Made by a program: the position numbers and the translations under genes. Source: an uncultured Bacteroidales bacterium (lineage in GTDB: Bacteria > Bacteroidota > Bacteroidia > Bacteroidales > UBA4417). From it: 23,843 nucleotides of DNA. The notes beneath the pieces were generated by a model. The model did no database searches. It was not told where the DNA came from and saw nothing but the letters and a program-made list of their open reading frames with translations. The stretch lies in the NCBI GenBank assembly GCA_903917425.1, contig CAIXAQ010000750.1, positions 1-23,843 on the forward strand, in the 5' to 3' direction. This document shows positions 1 to 9,366 of the stretch, one piece after another; the stretch's first letter is position 1; the number at the start of each line of letters is the position of its first letter.

Positions 1-2705
1 GGACGAAGATCGGCTTGCAGATTAGAAGGAATCTGCATGTCGGTGGTTTGAACCATATCCAGGCGTTGCTGAAATTCCTTCCAGGCTTTATCCGATTTCA
101 GATTCTCAACCTCATCGAAGAAATCGCCTAAGGCCACCGATGCAAATTTATTGATCTGTATCCCGCTTTTTCCCGAAGTCGAAAAAGTCCGCAACTCTTC
201 CAACTGCTTTTTCAATCGGTCGCTCAATGCCAGAAACTCACCTTTTTTAAGTTCGATAAAGCGGTTATGACCTTTAGCCGTGAGTTCGAGTAGTTGTTGC
301 AGGGTGATAACGGTATCTTCATCCACTTTTAATTCGCCCTGCAATTCAAACCAGTTGGTCTGCGATTTTATTTTCAGGTTCAGGTTGTTAAAATTTATTG
401 TCCCCCTGATTTTAAAGCGTTCACCTTCAGGCCATTCAACAACACATATATCCTGGTGAGCGCGTAATATATCCAGCAGGTGCAACGAATCCATCGGGTT
501 TCCGAAAGCGATCAGATCATCGCTGATATCAACACTTTCGATCGACTGAATTTTTTCCATAAGCACATCGGAAGATTCCATTTCGGCAGAAAGATTGCGC
601 GTTACCTGGAATTGTTCGCCTTTTTCGTTCGCAATTAAAGTCTTACCACCCTTGCCCGGCTTGCAATAAGGAGGATGACCTCCGAATGGTTTGGCGAATA
701 ATTCCGCTTTCAGCCCTTCGCCAAGAGGCAGCAACTGCACCCGGATGCGCGAATCGGCAACCACTTTTTTAACCTTTGTGCTTTCGCTAACCGCTAAATC
801 GGAATGAACCGTGAAATACGAACTGAAATTACCCAAAACCTGCATCAGTTTTTCCTTACCCTGGTCGGGAACCACAAGTTTTTGTAACTGAATTGTTTCA
901 ATAAGTTTTTGCTGCTGAACGCTCAGATCATATATCTTGTATCGGGTGTTGGTTTCTTTCTTAACAATAAGCTGTTGCGAAATATCTTTAATATCGGTTG
1001 CCAGGGTATATCCTTTTGAGGTTTTTACTACCTGGAGCACAGGTTTTGAAGCAATTAATTCAACAAGAAGGTCGTCGGAGCCGTTTAAAAAAACATAAGG
1101 ATGGCCAATGAGATCTTTTAAAGTACTGTCAGGTAAATAATATTCGTCGGAGCCGTAAAAACCACCGTGAACTTTTACATTTTTACAAATGCGGTAATCC
1201 TGTTCGGTCATTCCTTCGGTTTTTCCGGCATAAAAGGTTTTCAAAGCAATGTTACGACCTGATGTCCAACTTTTTGCTGTACGTGTTTGCAATACAGGCT
1301 GAATGCTGATACTTTTTTCTAAATTCACATAATATACGACCCGGTATTTGCCTTGTTCACCATTTGCTGCAGTGCTTTTTCCTGCGCCCACCGAAAGAAA
1401 AGCATTAAGTGCTTTTTCCCAGTCCTCCTGCCTCGAAATGAGTGAAATGGCTGGTTCAAAATCGAAATGCGCTGATATGGTTTCATACAAAGCATCTGTC
1501 TCGGTACTGGCATACCATTGTTTTAAAATGTAAGCAGATTCAAAAGCCAGGAGGGAATAACCGTTCTTCCAGGCTTTTTTAGTGAGGCGCAAGGCTTTGG
1601 TTAACAACAGGTTGTCGGGTTTGCTTTCAACAAGATATAAAACAAGGAATTTTATTAGATTATAATAATCGTTATTTTCGTCAAGAATATTTTTTTTCAG
1701 TATTTCCTGTTTTATTGAAAGTTCCTTTTTGTCGTTGATGGCATAAAGGAGAACACATTTAAAAATATCATCGCTTGGCGAAATTAGCTTTTTTAGTATG
1801 CTGTTGTAAATTTTTTGAAATATGGGGGCTGATACTTCGGGAGTTGCACACAAAAGTGCAGTCAGGTAATAAAAGGCATCAACTGGATCAACAGGCAATT
1901 GTGCACCTCTGAAAATGGAGCGTTGTGCTTTTAAACCCTTTTCAAAATTAACCAATGCCTGTTTTAAATCGTTGGTAAGCAGTTGATTGATGGCCGTTAT
2001 AATATAGGCTCTGGATTCGTACATGTTTTCGGCAAGGGCCTCATTAAAATTACCAAGGTAAAAATTCTGATTTATTTTAACCGATGGCAGCAATCTGCCA
2101 TTTTGAAAGGCAACTTCGTTTTTCAGATTTTCGATATACTGGTGTAATGCGGCCATAGGCTCCAGTTCCCCGATACAACGGTTAATTTTAGTAATAATCA
2201 GGTTGCTGATTATGGTAAAACTTACCATTGGCAAGCATTCCCAGTAGGCTTTGATATCCAGCAAGCTAGTCATTGAATGGCTTAGTGCCGAAAATCCGCC
2301 CGACAAGAACCTTTCCTCAGTTTTGGGATAGTTCTCTTTATCATAAAGCAATCGGTGCAAAAAATCCTTCAGTTGCCTGAAGTTCGTACTCCTGTAATAA
2401 TAAAAGCTATTCCGTTCTCCGATTTCCTTCCATGCCTCGGGATAGTCTTTAAATTTCGGAAATATATAAATCAAAAATTCAGGAGAAACATCGTATTCCC
2501 TGCTACTATTTCTCACAAAAAGCCCTTTATCACGGGCAGTTTGCAGGATAGCCTCAATTTTATAATTCGATATTTTGTTCTTCCTTAATATATCGGCAGG
2601 GTAATAATAAACCGAAATATTGTCGGTAATCATTGCTGACATACTCAAAATATACTGTTCTTCCTGCGAAAGGGAATTGTAAAAATCAATCTGATTCTGG
2701 TTCAT
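1..2705 (-). CDS. SNF2-family DEAD/DEAH helicase, N-terminal part (cut by window edge)
   Basis: The reading frame is open from ATG at 2705 to the window edge: 901 codons plus two bases, with no stop. The first ~700 residues are a helical, Tyr-rich region that I do not recognise. From about residue 700 the sequence resembles the region preceding the motor of bacterial SNF2/Rad54-like proteins: ELKVDEDTVITLQQLLEL, then a stretch with GEFLALSDRLKKQLEEL, then FASVALGDFFDEVE, ending in LQADLRP. LRP is normally followed by YQ and the first SNF2 ATPase motif, so the ATPase itself lies outside the window. Such proteins are cytoplasmic dsDNA translocases of roughly 1200-1400 residues; the substrate of this one is unknown. 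The start is supported by a perfect promoter 29-59 bp upstream. The gene is divergent from the dehydrogenase gene. The SNF2 call is inferred from the pre-motor segment only. Confidence 0.75.
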   Translation of the reverse strand, partial: MNQNQIDFYNSLSQEEQYILSMSAMITDNISVYYYPADILRKNKISNYKIEAILQTARDKGLFVRNSSREYDVSPEFLIYIFPKFKDYPEAWKEIGERNSFYYYRSTNFRQLKDFLHRLLYDKENYPKTEERFLSGGFSALSHSMTSLLDIKAYWECLPMVSFTIISNLIITKINRCIGELEPMAALHQYIENLKNEVAFQNGRLLPSVKINQNFYLGNFNEALAENMYESRAYIITAINQLLTNDLKQALVNFEKGLKAQRSIFRGAQLPVDPVDAFYYLTALLCATPEVSAPIFQKIYNSILKKLISPSDDIFKCVLLYAINDKKELSIKQEILKKNILDENNDYYNLIKFLVLYLVESKPDNLLLTKALRLTKKAWKNGYSLLAFESAYILKQWYASTETDALYETISAHFDFEPAISLISRQEDWEKALNAFLSVGAGKSTAANGEQGKYRVVYYVNLEKSISIQPVLQTRTAKSWTSGRNIALKTFYAGKTEGMTEQDYRICKNVKVHGGFYGSDEYYLPDSTLKDLIGHPYVFLNGSDDLLVELIASKPVLQVVKTSKGYTLATDIKDISQQLIVKKETNTRYKIYDLSVQQQKLIETIQLQKLVVPDQGKEKLMQVLGNFSSYFTVHSDLAVSESTKVKKVVADSRIRVQLLPLGEGLKAELFAKPFGGHPPYCKPGKGGKTLIANEKGEQFQVTRNLSAEMESSDVLMEKIQSIESVDISDDLIAFGNPMDSLHLLDILRAHQDICVVEWPEGERFKIRGTINFNNLNLKIKSQTNWFELQGELKVDEDTVITLQQLLELTAKGHNRFIELKKGEFLALSDRLKKQLEELRTFSTSGKSGIQINKFASVALGDFFDEVENLKSDKAWKEFQQRLDMVQTTDMQIPSNLQADLR

Positions 2706-2733
2706 AAGGGAAAAATGGAGATGTTTAAGGTTA

Positions 2734-2764
2734 CAAAAGTACTTGTTGTCTATTAAGTTACAAA
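2734..2764 (-). promoter_or_regulatory. Bacteroidota-type promoter of the SNF2-like gene
   Basis: Read on the minus strand: TTTG (2764-2761), a 19-base spacer, then TACTTTTG (2741-2734). This is an exact match to TTTG-N19-TAnnTTTG, the primary-sigma consensus of Bacteroidota. It predicts transcription starting near 2727 and a leader of about 20 bases before ATG at 2705. Confidence 0.75.
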
Positions 2765-3002
2765 GCCTTATTCAATCGCTTTCCCAGGCGAACATTTCAG
2801 CTACCGGGAATTGCCGTTTGCAGTTGCTTTAGATGACGAAACCCCAATGATGATAGTGCAATAAAAAACTTTTTTCAGCTTTGCAAGAATAAACTTTTTT
2901 TCAACTTTTCTGTTCTTTATTACGATCTCATTTTCCTGGCTATGCAGGAGAAAACTTTGGACAAATCAGATTTTTTTGAACAACATTATTATATCCCCAT
3001 CT

Positions 3003-3635
3003 ATGAAAATTGTTATTTTCGGAGCCAGCGGAAAAACCGGCACCCTTCTCACGGAACAAGCCCTGGCCAAAGGACACCAGGTTACGGCCTACCTGCGCCG
3101 TGAGGGTGCTTTGGCACAAAATCATCCAAACCTGCGAATAGTAATCGGAAACCTTGATAATACCAGTAAAATTGAAGAAGCTTTGCAGGAAGCCGATGCC
3201 GTTTTTTCGACACTTGGAGGTGGTTCATTAACCAAACATGCACCCGATATTATTGCCGGAATTAACAACATTGTTAGCATTATGGAACAATCGGGCTCTA
3301 AAAGATTTATCTACTTGTCGAGCATTGGTGCCGGCAACAGCCGCTATCTCATGGGATCGTTTATCCGCTTTTTGATAGCTGATGTGATGCTGCGGGTGCC
3401 TCTGGCCGATCATAGTGCCAACGAACAACGCATAAAGAAAAGTAAATTGCAGTGGACGCTTGTTCGCCCCGGCGGGCTTACGGATGGTCAGAGGACAGGA
3501 AATCTGAAACATGGAAGCGAAAAGATTTCGCTGAAAGGCAGCCCTAAAATTTCGAGAGCCAACGTTGCATCGTTCATGATCGAACAACTGGATTCCAATG
3601 CATATCTTAATAAAGGGGTCTGGCTTTTCGAATAA
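3003..3635 (+). CDS. NAD(P)-binding atypical short-chain dehydrogenase (NmrA/BVR-B-like)
   Basis: A protein of 210 residues. It begins directly with a Rossmann strand, MKIVIFGASGKTG, whose GASGKTG (residues 7-13) fits the GxxGxxG dinucleotide site of atypical SDRs of the NAD(P)H-binding/NmrA/biliverdin-reductase-B group. Later landmarks are AVFSTLGGGS, FIYLSSIGAG, a WTLVRPGGLTDG substrate-loop motif and a C-terminal SRANVASFMIEQL helix, in the order usual for this group. The full length suits a single-domain member. No signal peptide, so cytoplasmic. A TTG nine codons upstream is in frame, but ATG at 3003 places the beta strand at the N-terminus as the family requires. The 297-bp gap to the divergent SNF2 gene holds T-rich tracts and a duplicated AAACTTTTTT motif but no clear promoter for this gene. 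Substrate unknown. Confidence 0.85.
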   Translation: MKIVIFGASGKTGTLLTEQALAKGHQVTAYLRREGALAQNHPNLRIVIGNLDNTSKIEEALQEADAVFSTLGGGSLTKHAPDIIAGINNIVSIMEQSGSKRFIYLSSIGAGNSRYLMGSFIRFLIADVMLRVPLADHSANEQRIKKSKLQWTLVRPGGLTDGQRTGNLKHGSEKISLKGSPKISRANVASFMIEQLDSNAYLNKGVWLFE

Positions 3636-3671
3636 CAATCAACTGATTGTGAGTTCGTAAGCTAATTTGAT

Positions 3672-3702
3672 TTTGTAAAATCATCCTTTTAGGTTAACTT
3701 TG
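3672..3702 (+). promoter_or_regulatory. Bacteroidota-type promoter of the C25 peptidase gene
   Basis: TTTG at 3672-3675, a 19-base spacer and TAACTTTG at 3695-3702 match the Bacteroidota consensus exactly. Predicted transcription start is near 3709, giving a leader of ~26 bases before ATG at 3735. The -33 element is embedded in a perfect inverted repeat GATTTT-GT-AAAATC (3669-3682), which could be an operator or chance in AT-rich DNA. Confidence 0.75.
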
Positions 3703-3734
3703 TTAAACGTAAAAATTTAAACTGACTTTGTATC

Positions 3735-6700
3735 ATGAAAGCTCCAGCCCTCCTTTTTGCATTCCTGTTCTCCTTTTCGTTTTTGGCCTTTTCCGGAAAG
3801 GTAGAGTTTATTTATCACTTTAACCCGCCAAGCTTTACAAAATCCGGTGAATTTCAGACAGTGAAATTCGAAAACACCATGCTTACGGCTCTTCCGGGCC
3901 AACCGGCTATTCCTTATCAGCAGATAAAACTCATGCTTCCTCCTGGCGAATCGGCCCAAAGCATTGAAATCACTTTTAGTGACGAAACCTTGCTTCCCGG
4001 CAAATTTAATATTTATCCACAGCAGGAGGTTCAACCCGTTTCGGATGGTATTAAAAGATCTTTTATCAAAGATGAAGCATTATACAGTCGTAATGCCAGC
4101 TATCCTGCTGATCCCAAAGGACATCTGATCACTTCTTTTTTAAACGGGAGAGCTTTTGCCCTGTCAACTTTTACACCAGTCAGATACAATCCGGTCTCAG
4201 GCTTGGTTTCGTATTATAAAACCGCTAAAGTAACGGTCCTTAGTGAACCAAATGAAGATGCGCAAAAAGCCCTATCGAATATATCTTCCGGTAACGAGCA
4301 GGCTGTCCGGTTTGCCGACAACAGCGAAATGGATTCTTTTTACACTGCTTCCCGAAAACCAACTACCGACTATTATGAACTGCTGATTATTTGTACCTCA
4401 GCATATTCGGGAGCTTTTGAAGGTTATCGTGCCGCTTATCTGAAACAGGGCTTGCGCTCGCAACTTGTGACCCTGGAGACCATTACCTCAACTATAACCG
4501 GTGTAGACATCCCTGAAAAAATGAGGAATTACATTATTCAGGAATACCAGGCCCATGGCATTCAGCATGTATTGCTGGCTGGCGATGCGGAACTGATTCC
4601 TTACCGTGGTTTTTATGGCTATGTGAAATCGGGGGGAGGGTATTCGGATAATAGTATTCCTTCCGATATTTACTTTTCTGCTCTTGATGGCAACTGGAAT
4701 GCAGATGGAGATTCAAAATGGGGTGAACCTGCTGATACACTGGCACCCTTTAATCCGGAAGAAGCTGATCTATTGCCGGAAATATCAGTCGGGCGCCTTC
4801 CGTTCAGCAACCTTGCCGAATTAAACTCCATGTTACACAAAAGCTATAGTTACCAATTTAAACCAGTTGATGGGGAGTTTAGGAATATTATTCTTGCTGG
4901 GGAATGGCTCTATGGTGCACCTTACCTAACTTGGGGAAGCTATTATATGGAACTCCTTATTGGGCAACACAACGACCATGGATATACTACCACTGGTATC
5001 CCAACATCTTATCCTGTTGATAAAATGTATGATGAAACAGCAACCTGGTCGAAACAGGACCTAATGAATCACCTGAACATGGGGCGCCCTATGCTTAATC
5101 ATGTGGGGCATGCTAACGAAACCTTTGTAATGAAACTCTCGAACTCGGATATTACCAATTTAAATTTTTATGGATTAAATGGTTTATCACATAATTATAC
5201 CATCGTTTATACCCATGGTTGTGATTGTGGTGCTTTTGATAATAATTCCACTGATTGCATCGGAGAGAAAATGGTTACCATCGACAATTTTGCTGCCGCA
5301 TTTATTGGTAATTCACGTTACGGTTGGTTCAACGAAGGAACTTCCGAAGGACCTTCGGCTCATATTCATCGTGAATTTATGGATGCCCTTTTTCACGATA
5401 AGATAAACCGGATTGGAAGTGCTCACACCCAATCGAAGACTGCATCTGCACCCTGGGTCACCGCTCCCGGACAATGGGAGCCCGGCGCATTACGCTGGTG
5501 TTTCTACGATTGTACCGTGCTTGGCGATCCGGCTATGGCCGTATTTACCGACAATCCGATGACAATTAAAACCGTTTATTCAGGTGTTGTTTCCGGAACA
5601 ACTTCGATGGTTGTTACTGTTACCTCCGAAAATATGTCTGCAGAAGGTTTAAACTGCGTTGTACTGGAAAATGGTATAATGCTTGGAAAAGCCAGCACCA
5701 ACGCCTCCGGAGAGGCTACAGTTGCACTGAGTCCTGCAGTTGGAAATATCAACAATGTGCAATTGGTCGTCTCAGGATACAACTGTGTGCCGGTAACGTA
5801 CAACTTAACTGCAAAACAATATACCTGGAATGCAGCTTCAGGCAACTGGAATGCCGCTTCCAGCTGGTCGCCTTCGCGCACGGATCCGGCGGCAAATGAT
5901 ATCCTGGTATTTGATGGAAACTCACAGGCAAGCCCAGCTATAACACCTGATTTTACTTCATCTGAAAACATCGGCCGGCTGCGATTAATTAACAATGCAA
6001 GCGTAAACCTGGCTACCGCGCCTACTTCGCGTACTATAAATATTGGTACAACAGGTTCCGATGCGCCACAACTCGAAATTGCTTCCGGTTCAACATTAAA
6101 TGTTAATGCTGCCAATCCGATTCTAATTAACCTGCCTATCGGAAATGTAGCCAGCATAAGCGGGAGTATCGTTTTTCAAAATGGGGCGCACCGATTAACG
6201 GCAAGCAGTGAAAACGGAATCGCGTTTAATAATGGAGCCACTTTCACGGCTGGGAATACCTTCACTGGCAATCCCTTTGGTACTGCGACTTCAAATTCAG
6301 TACTTTTTGCTGATGGTTCAAACTATATTCATAACGGGGTAAATAATCCTTTTGGCAAAACAGCTCCTGAAAGTGTAGTGGTTTTTAATACTGGTAGTTC
6401 GTATAAATTTACTGCTGCGTCGGGTGCACCCGATCTTTCGGGCAGAATCTATGGCAATCTTGAAATTAATTCGCCATCTACGGATCTTAACTCCATGAGT
6501 GGTTCGGGCACTTTAACCGTCCAGGATTTGACCATTACATCAGGAAACTGTGGCTTTAACCTTAGCGGAAACATAAACCTGAAGGGAAATGTTTCAGTCG
6601 CTTCCGGCCAATCGCTGAATTTTAACCCGTCTTCGCCGGACACAGTTTATTTAAACGGCTCAGCAGCACAACTCATTTCGGGGCAGGGAAGCATCGATTG

Positions 6701-8153
6701 TAATGCAAATTCAACGGTCAACAGTGCTAATCCGGCCGGAGTTACTTTGAATAATGCGGTTACATTTAACAATTTCAGGGTCAGTTCAGGCGATTTTACT
6801 ATTGCCCCGGGAGCGTCTTTGATTACAAACGGATCCGTTTCGGGTACTGCAAAAGTTGAGCGCACTATTGCCAACGATAACGGGTGGCATTTCATTTCAT
6901 CTCCAGTTGTATCACAGGTGATACAGCCTGCTTTTGCACCATTGGAAATGAATAATACTTTTGATTTTTACCGGTGGGATCCCGCCGAAAACCTGAGCAC
7001 CGGGCTGCCATGGGTCAATCTTCGGAATAGTAGTTCCGGGCTGAATTTTGATTTCGATCCTTTAAATACTAAAACACCTGAGTTCAAAACAGGCAGCGGT
7101 TACCTGGTAGCATACAGTCCCGGATACATAAATCCTGGTGGGAATGGAATTACTAAAACCTTTAGCGGCGAACTTCATAGTGGCGCAATATCTAAACCCA
7201 TTTTTAATGATGCAAACCCATGGAACCTGATCGGAAATCCATATCCTTCGTCCCTCGATTTTGATAAATTTAATACCGTTACAGGATCGAAACTTGCTGA
7301 TGCTGCTTATTGGACTGCCCTTTCCGATGGCAGTTATGCAAGTTATGTTGTTGGAAGTGGCGGTATTAAGGGAGCAACAAAAAATATTGCACCCATGCAA
7401 GGATTTTTTGTACAAGCATCAGCAACTAAAGATGTTGATTTTACAAATGAAATGCGCTTGCATAGCAACCAGGCCTGGTTAAAAAATGGCCAGGAAATAC
7501 CCAATCAACTGAGATTAGAGTTAACAAATGCGAAGAACAGTCTTAAAGATGAGATTCTTATTCACAGGTCTGCTGTTTTTGACGGGACTACGGGTGCCGA
7601 AAAACTAATGAGCATGAAAAGCGATGCCGCCAACCTGTTTACTGTAAAATCAGGAAAGAATTTCTGTATCGACCAGATTGCCGAAAACACGGAAAAAATT
7701 GTACTGGGTTTAATGCCCTCTTTGGTAAATAATTACACAATTACACTTACATCCAACAGTTTTCCTGTGTCCGAAATTATTACCCTCGAAGATTTGAAAA
7801 CCGGCAAAAAACAGGAACTGCAAAAAGAACCTGCCTATTTGTTTCCGGCTTTACCGGGCGACGATATAAACAGGTTCGTATTGCACTTTAAATCAACAAA
7901 TGGAATACCGGAAGAAGTAACAAAAAAAGGAATTCAGGTTTATGTGGCCGGTAAAACTTTAACTATTAAACAAATAACCTCACAAAAAGGGATGCTCCGC
8001 GTTTACAATGCCACAGGACAATTGGTCGAAACAAAACCGTTGTCAGCCTTGCTTTCTCAATCCATAAGCCTCGGGCATCTTCCTGCCGGTATTTATTTGA
8101 TACAAATCAATTCAGGCAAGGAGTTTTGCAGTGAGAAAGTTACCATTCGCTGA
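3735..8153 (+). CDS. Gingipain-like C25 cysteine peptidase with T9SS type-A sorting domain
   Basis: A protein of 1472 residues, a secreted peptidase of family C25. Signal peptide at ~1-20 (MKAPALLFAFLFSFSFLAFS). A propeptide-like region runs to ~210. The C25 catalytic domain, ~213-608, carries LLAGDAELIPYRGFY, an IPSDIYFSALDGNW loop, EISVGRLPFSN, then VGHAN with H459 and THGCDCGAF with C496. The spacing and C-x-x-G-x-F context match the His/Cys dyad of gingipain R; the domain ends in LGDPAMAVFTDNP. A post-catalytic Ig-like domain follows. From ~696 (TWNAASGNWNAASSW) there is a long beta-rich repeat region, and at ~1051-1180 the WHFISSPV...WNLIGNPYPSSLDFD module common before Bacteroidota sorting signals. 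A type-A T9SS domain (~1399-1472) ends in LPAGIYLIQINSG and KVTIR. The protein is expected to cross the outer membrane through T9SS and lose this domain. Specificity (Arg, Lys or other) cannot be read from sequence alone. Confidence 0.93.
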   Translation: MKAPALLFAFLFSFSFLAFSGKVEFIYHFNPPSFTKSGEFQTVKFENTMLTALPGQPAIPYQQIKLMLPPGESAQSIEITFSDETLLPGKFNIYPQQEVQPVSDGIKRSFIKDEALYSRNASYPADPKGHLITSFLNGRAFALSTFTPVRYNPVSGLVSYYKTAKVTVLSEPNEDAQKALSNISSGNEQAVRFADNSEMDSFYTASRKPTTDYYELLIICTSAYSGAFEGYRAAYLKQGLRSQLVTLETITSTITGVDIPEKMRNYIIQEYQAHGIQHVLLAGDAELIPYRGFYGYVKSGGGYSDNSIPSDIYFSALDGNWNADGDSKWGEPADTLAPFNPEEADLLPEISVGRLPFSNLAELNSMLHKSYSYQFKPVDGEFRNIILAGEWLYGAPYLTWGSYYMELLIGQHNDHGYTTTGIPTSYPVDKMYDETATWSKQDLMNHLNMGRPMLNHVGHANETFVMKLSNSDITNLNFYGLNGLSHNYTIVYTHGCDCGAFDNNSTDCIGEKMVTIDNFAAAFIGNSRYGWFNEGTSEGPSAHIHREFMDALFHDKINRIGSAHTQSKTASAPWVTAPGQWEPGALRWCFYDCTVLGDPAMAVFTDNPMTIKTVYSGVVSGTTSMVVTVTSENMSAEGLNCVVLENGIMLGKASTNASGEATVALSPAVGNINNVQLVVSGYNCVPVTYNLTAKQYTWNAASGNWNAASSWSPSRTDPAANDILVFDGNSQASPAITPDFTSSENIGRLRLINNASVNLATAPTSRTINIGTTGSDAPQLEIASGSTLNVNAANPILINLPIGNVASISGSIVFQNGAHRLTASSENGIAFNNGATFTAGNTFTGNPFGTATSNSVLFADGSNYIHNGVNNPFGKTAPESVVVFNTGSSYKFTAASGAPDLSGRIYGNLEINSPSTDLNSMSGSGTLTVQDLTITSGNCGFNLSGNINLKGNVSVASGQSLNFNPSSPDTVYLNGSAAQLISGQGSIDCNANSTVNSANPAGVTLNNAVTFNNFRVSSGDFTIAPGASLITNGSVSGTAKVERTIANDNGWHFISSPVVSQVIQPAFAPLEMNNTFDFYRWDPAENLSTGLPWVNLRNSSSGLNFDFDPLNTKTPEFKTGSGYLVAYSPGYINPGGNGITKTFSGELHSGAISKPIFNDANPWNLIGNPYPSSLDFDKFNTVTGSKLADAAYWTALSDGSYASYVVGSGGIKGATKNIAPMQGFFVQASATKDVDFTNEMRLHSNQAWLKNGQEIPNQLRLELTNAKNSLKDEILIHRSAVFDGTTGAEKLMSMKSDAANLFTVKSGKNFCIDQIAENTEKIVLGLMPSLVNNYTITLTSNSFPVSEIITLEDLKTGKKQELQKEPAYLFPALPGDDINRFVLHFKSTNGIPEEVTKKGIQVYVAGKTLTIKQITSQKGMLRVYNATGQLVETKPLSALLSQSISLGHLPAGIYLIQINSGKEFCSEKVTIR

Positions 8154-8186
8154 CAAAGACCTTAACGATCAGAATATCACAGGAGT

Positions 8187-8537
8187 CTATTCGCTTTTAG
8201 TTGATGCGGCATCCTTTTCTTTGCGGAATTTCTCGATGAAAAAATCAATTATCAGCGCCATGCCACCAAAAATAGAAGCCATTGAGAAGTAAGCAGCTTC
8301 GGGCGACATCACCTGGTACTTTGCCATAAACTCGGCTATCAGCAAACCAAGCCCAACACCAAAAAGTAAAAGGCCCCATTTTAAGGATGAATAGCAACGG
8401 CCATCTTCCTTAAGTATTGAGGCATCGCGGCCACTTTGTATCAGTGCCATGCGTTCCTTTTTGCGGTACGACATATATACAATGCCTAATATCATGGCAA
8501 AAAACGAGATCGGGATTAAAAATTCAGCGTTATTCAT
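8187..8537 (-). CDS. DUF6249-like small membrane protein
   Basis: A protein of 116 residues with three predicted membrane segments: ~6-23 (FLIPISFFAMILGIVYMS), ~54-71 (WGLLLFGVGLGLLIAEFM) and ~82-101 (AYFSMASIFGGMALIIDFF). A basic/polar loop (RKKERMALIQSGRDASI) lies between the first two, and the tail is charged (EKFRKEKDAASTKSE). The pattern, a first TM followed by a RKKERxALIxxG loop, matches the DUF6249 family as I remember it. Members often lie beside ECF sigma genes in Bacteroidota, and here the gene is divergent from one. No biochemical role is known. Its stop is 33 bp from the convergent stop of the C25 peptidase. The family name rests on recall, the membrane topology on the sequence. 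Confidence 0.7.
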   Translation of the reverse strand: MNNAEFLIPISFFAMILGIVYMSYRKKERMALIQSGRDASILKEDGRCYSSLKWGLLLFGVGLGLLIAEFMAKYQVMSPEAAYFSMASIFGGMALIIDFFIEKFRKEKDAASTKSE

Positions 8538-8628
8538 ACCTACGAGAGTTTTAATGGTTACTAATTTTGTTGTCTGCCCAATATGACGTTACAATCTTAA
8601 ACAGGTTACAAAATGGAGATTTTTTTTG

Positions 8629-8636
8629 TAATTTTG
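8629..8636 (+). promoter_or_regulatory. Candidate -7 element for the ECF sigma operon
   Basis: TAATTTTG matches TAnnTTTG exactly, but no TTTG lies 19 bases upstream. If used, the leader would be ~115 bases and would include the heptamer repeat at 8661-8688. A promoter read by the ECF factor itself is also possible. Confidence 0.35.
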
Positions 8637-8660
8637 AGAAATGGAAAATAGAAAAAGGTT

Positions 8661-8688
8661 AATCTGAAATCGTAAATCGTAAATCCTA
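8661..8688 (+). repeat. Four tandem 7-base units (AATCGTA type)
   Basis: Four adjacent units of exactly seven bases: AATCTGA, AATCGTA, AATCGTA and AATCCTA. They share the AATC start. They lie 70 bp before the ECF sigma start. The same unit length recurs in the larger repeat blocks elsewhere in the window. Confidence 0.7.
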
Positions 8689-8758
8689 TCAGACCTGAAA
8701 CCAGCCACCAGAAGCCCTCAAATGTAACCTTAACCCCCAACCTGCGTCATACTACCAC

Positions 8759-9328
8759 ATGAAAGAACAGGACGACATTTTTCACGTGCAGAGAGTGCTT
8801 GCGGGAAATACCGCTGCATTCGCCGTTCTGGTTGAAAAGCACAGCGATATGGCGTTCACCATTGCCAATAAAATTGTGCGTAACCGCGAAGACGCCGAGG
8901 AGATTGCCCAGGATGCATTCATCAAGGCATACCAGTCGTTGAGGTCGTTTAAAGGGGAGTCGAAATTCAGTACCTGGCTGTACAGGATAGTATATAATGC
9001 AGCTATTTCGCATACCAGGCGTAAAAAACAGGATTTTACCCAACTCGATGAACGCGTAGTGAGTGATACGACAGAAGACGAAATATTCGAAAATCTTGAT
9101 TCACTTGATGCCGAACTTCAGTCGAAACTGGTAAACGAAGCCATCAACAACCTGCCTGCCGAAGAAAGTGCCATTGTAACACTTTTTTATCTGAAAGAAA
9201 ATACCATCGACGATATCAGCCAGATCACCGGGTTGAGCGTGTCGAATGTAAAAGTAAAATTGTTCCGCATCCGCAAAAAACTCCACGACGAATTGCAGAT
9301 GAAAATGAAATACGAAACTGTAGTTTAA
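8759..9328 (+). CDS. ECF-type RNA polymerase sigma factor (sigma-70 family)
   Basis: A protein of 189 residues with the two-domain plan of group 4 (ECF) sigma factors. Region 2 (~20-90) includes the core-binding/-10 segment DAEEIAQDAFIKAYQSL and FSTWLYRIVYNAAISHTRR. A short acidic linker follows (~95-120, TTEDEIFENLDSLDAEL). Region 4 (~128-180) has LPAEESAIVTLFYLKE followed by the helix-turn-helix IDDISQITGLSVSNVKVKLFRIRKKL. No region 1 or 3. It directs RNA polymerase to a specific promoter set, which cannot be predicted here. The next gene starts 38 bp downstream on the same strand and encodes a membrane protein suited to be its regulator. ATG at 8759 gives the usual N-terminus with no extension. 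Confidence 0.93.
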   Translation: MKEQDDIFHVQRVLAGNTAAFAVLVEKHSDMAFTIANKIVRNREDAEEIAQDAFIKAYQSLRSFKGESKFSTWLYRIVYNAAISHTRRKKQDFTQLDERVVSDTTEDEIFENLDSLDAELQSKLVNEAINNLPAEESAIVTLFYLKENTIDDISQITGLSVSNVKVKLFRIRKKLHDELQMKMKYETVV

Positions 9329-9335
9329 AAAACTG

Positions 9336-9343
9336 TACTTTTG
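9336..9343 (+). promoter_or_regulatory. Possible internal -7 element before the putative anti-sigma gene
   Basis: TACTTTTG fits TAnnTTTG and lies 23 bp before ATG at 9367. There is no matching -33 element, so this may be chance. Confidence 0.2.
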
Positions 9344-9366
9344 AACCTCGAAATACCTATTGAACC

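Noticed and set aside
2976..3002. TTG start for the short-chain dehydrogenase
   Set aside because: It would add nine residues before the first Rossmann strand. ATG 3003 matches the family N-terminus.
5576..6157. A 193-codon open frame on minus within the C25 peptidase gene
   Set aside because: It is antisense to a continuous 1472-residue protein with clear domains and has no promoter or family resemblance.
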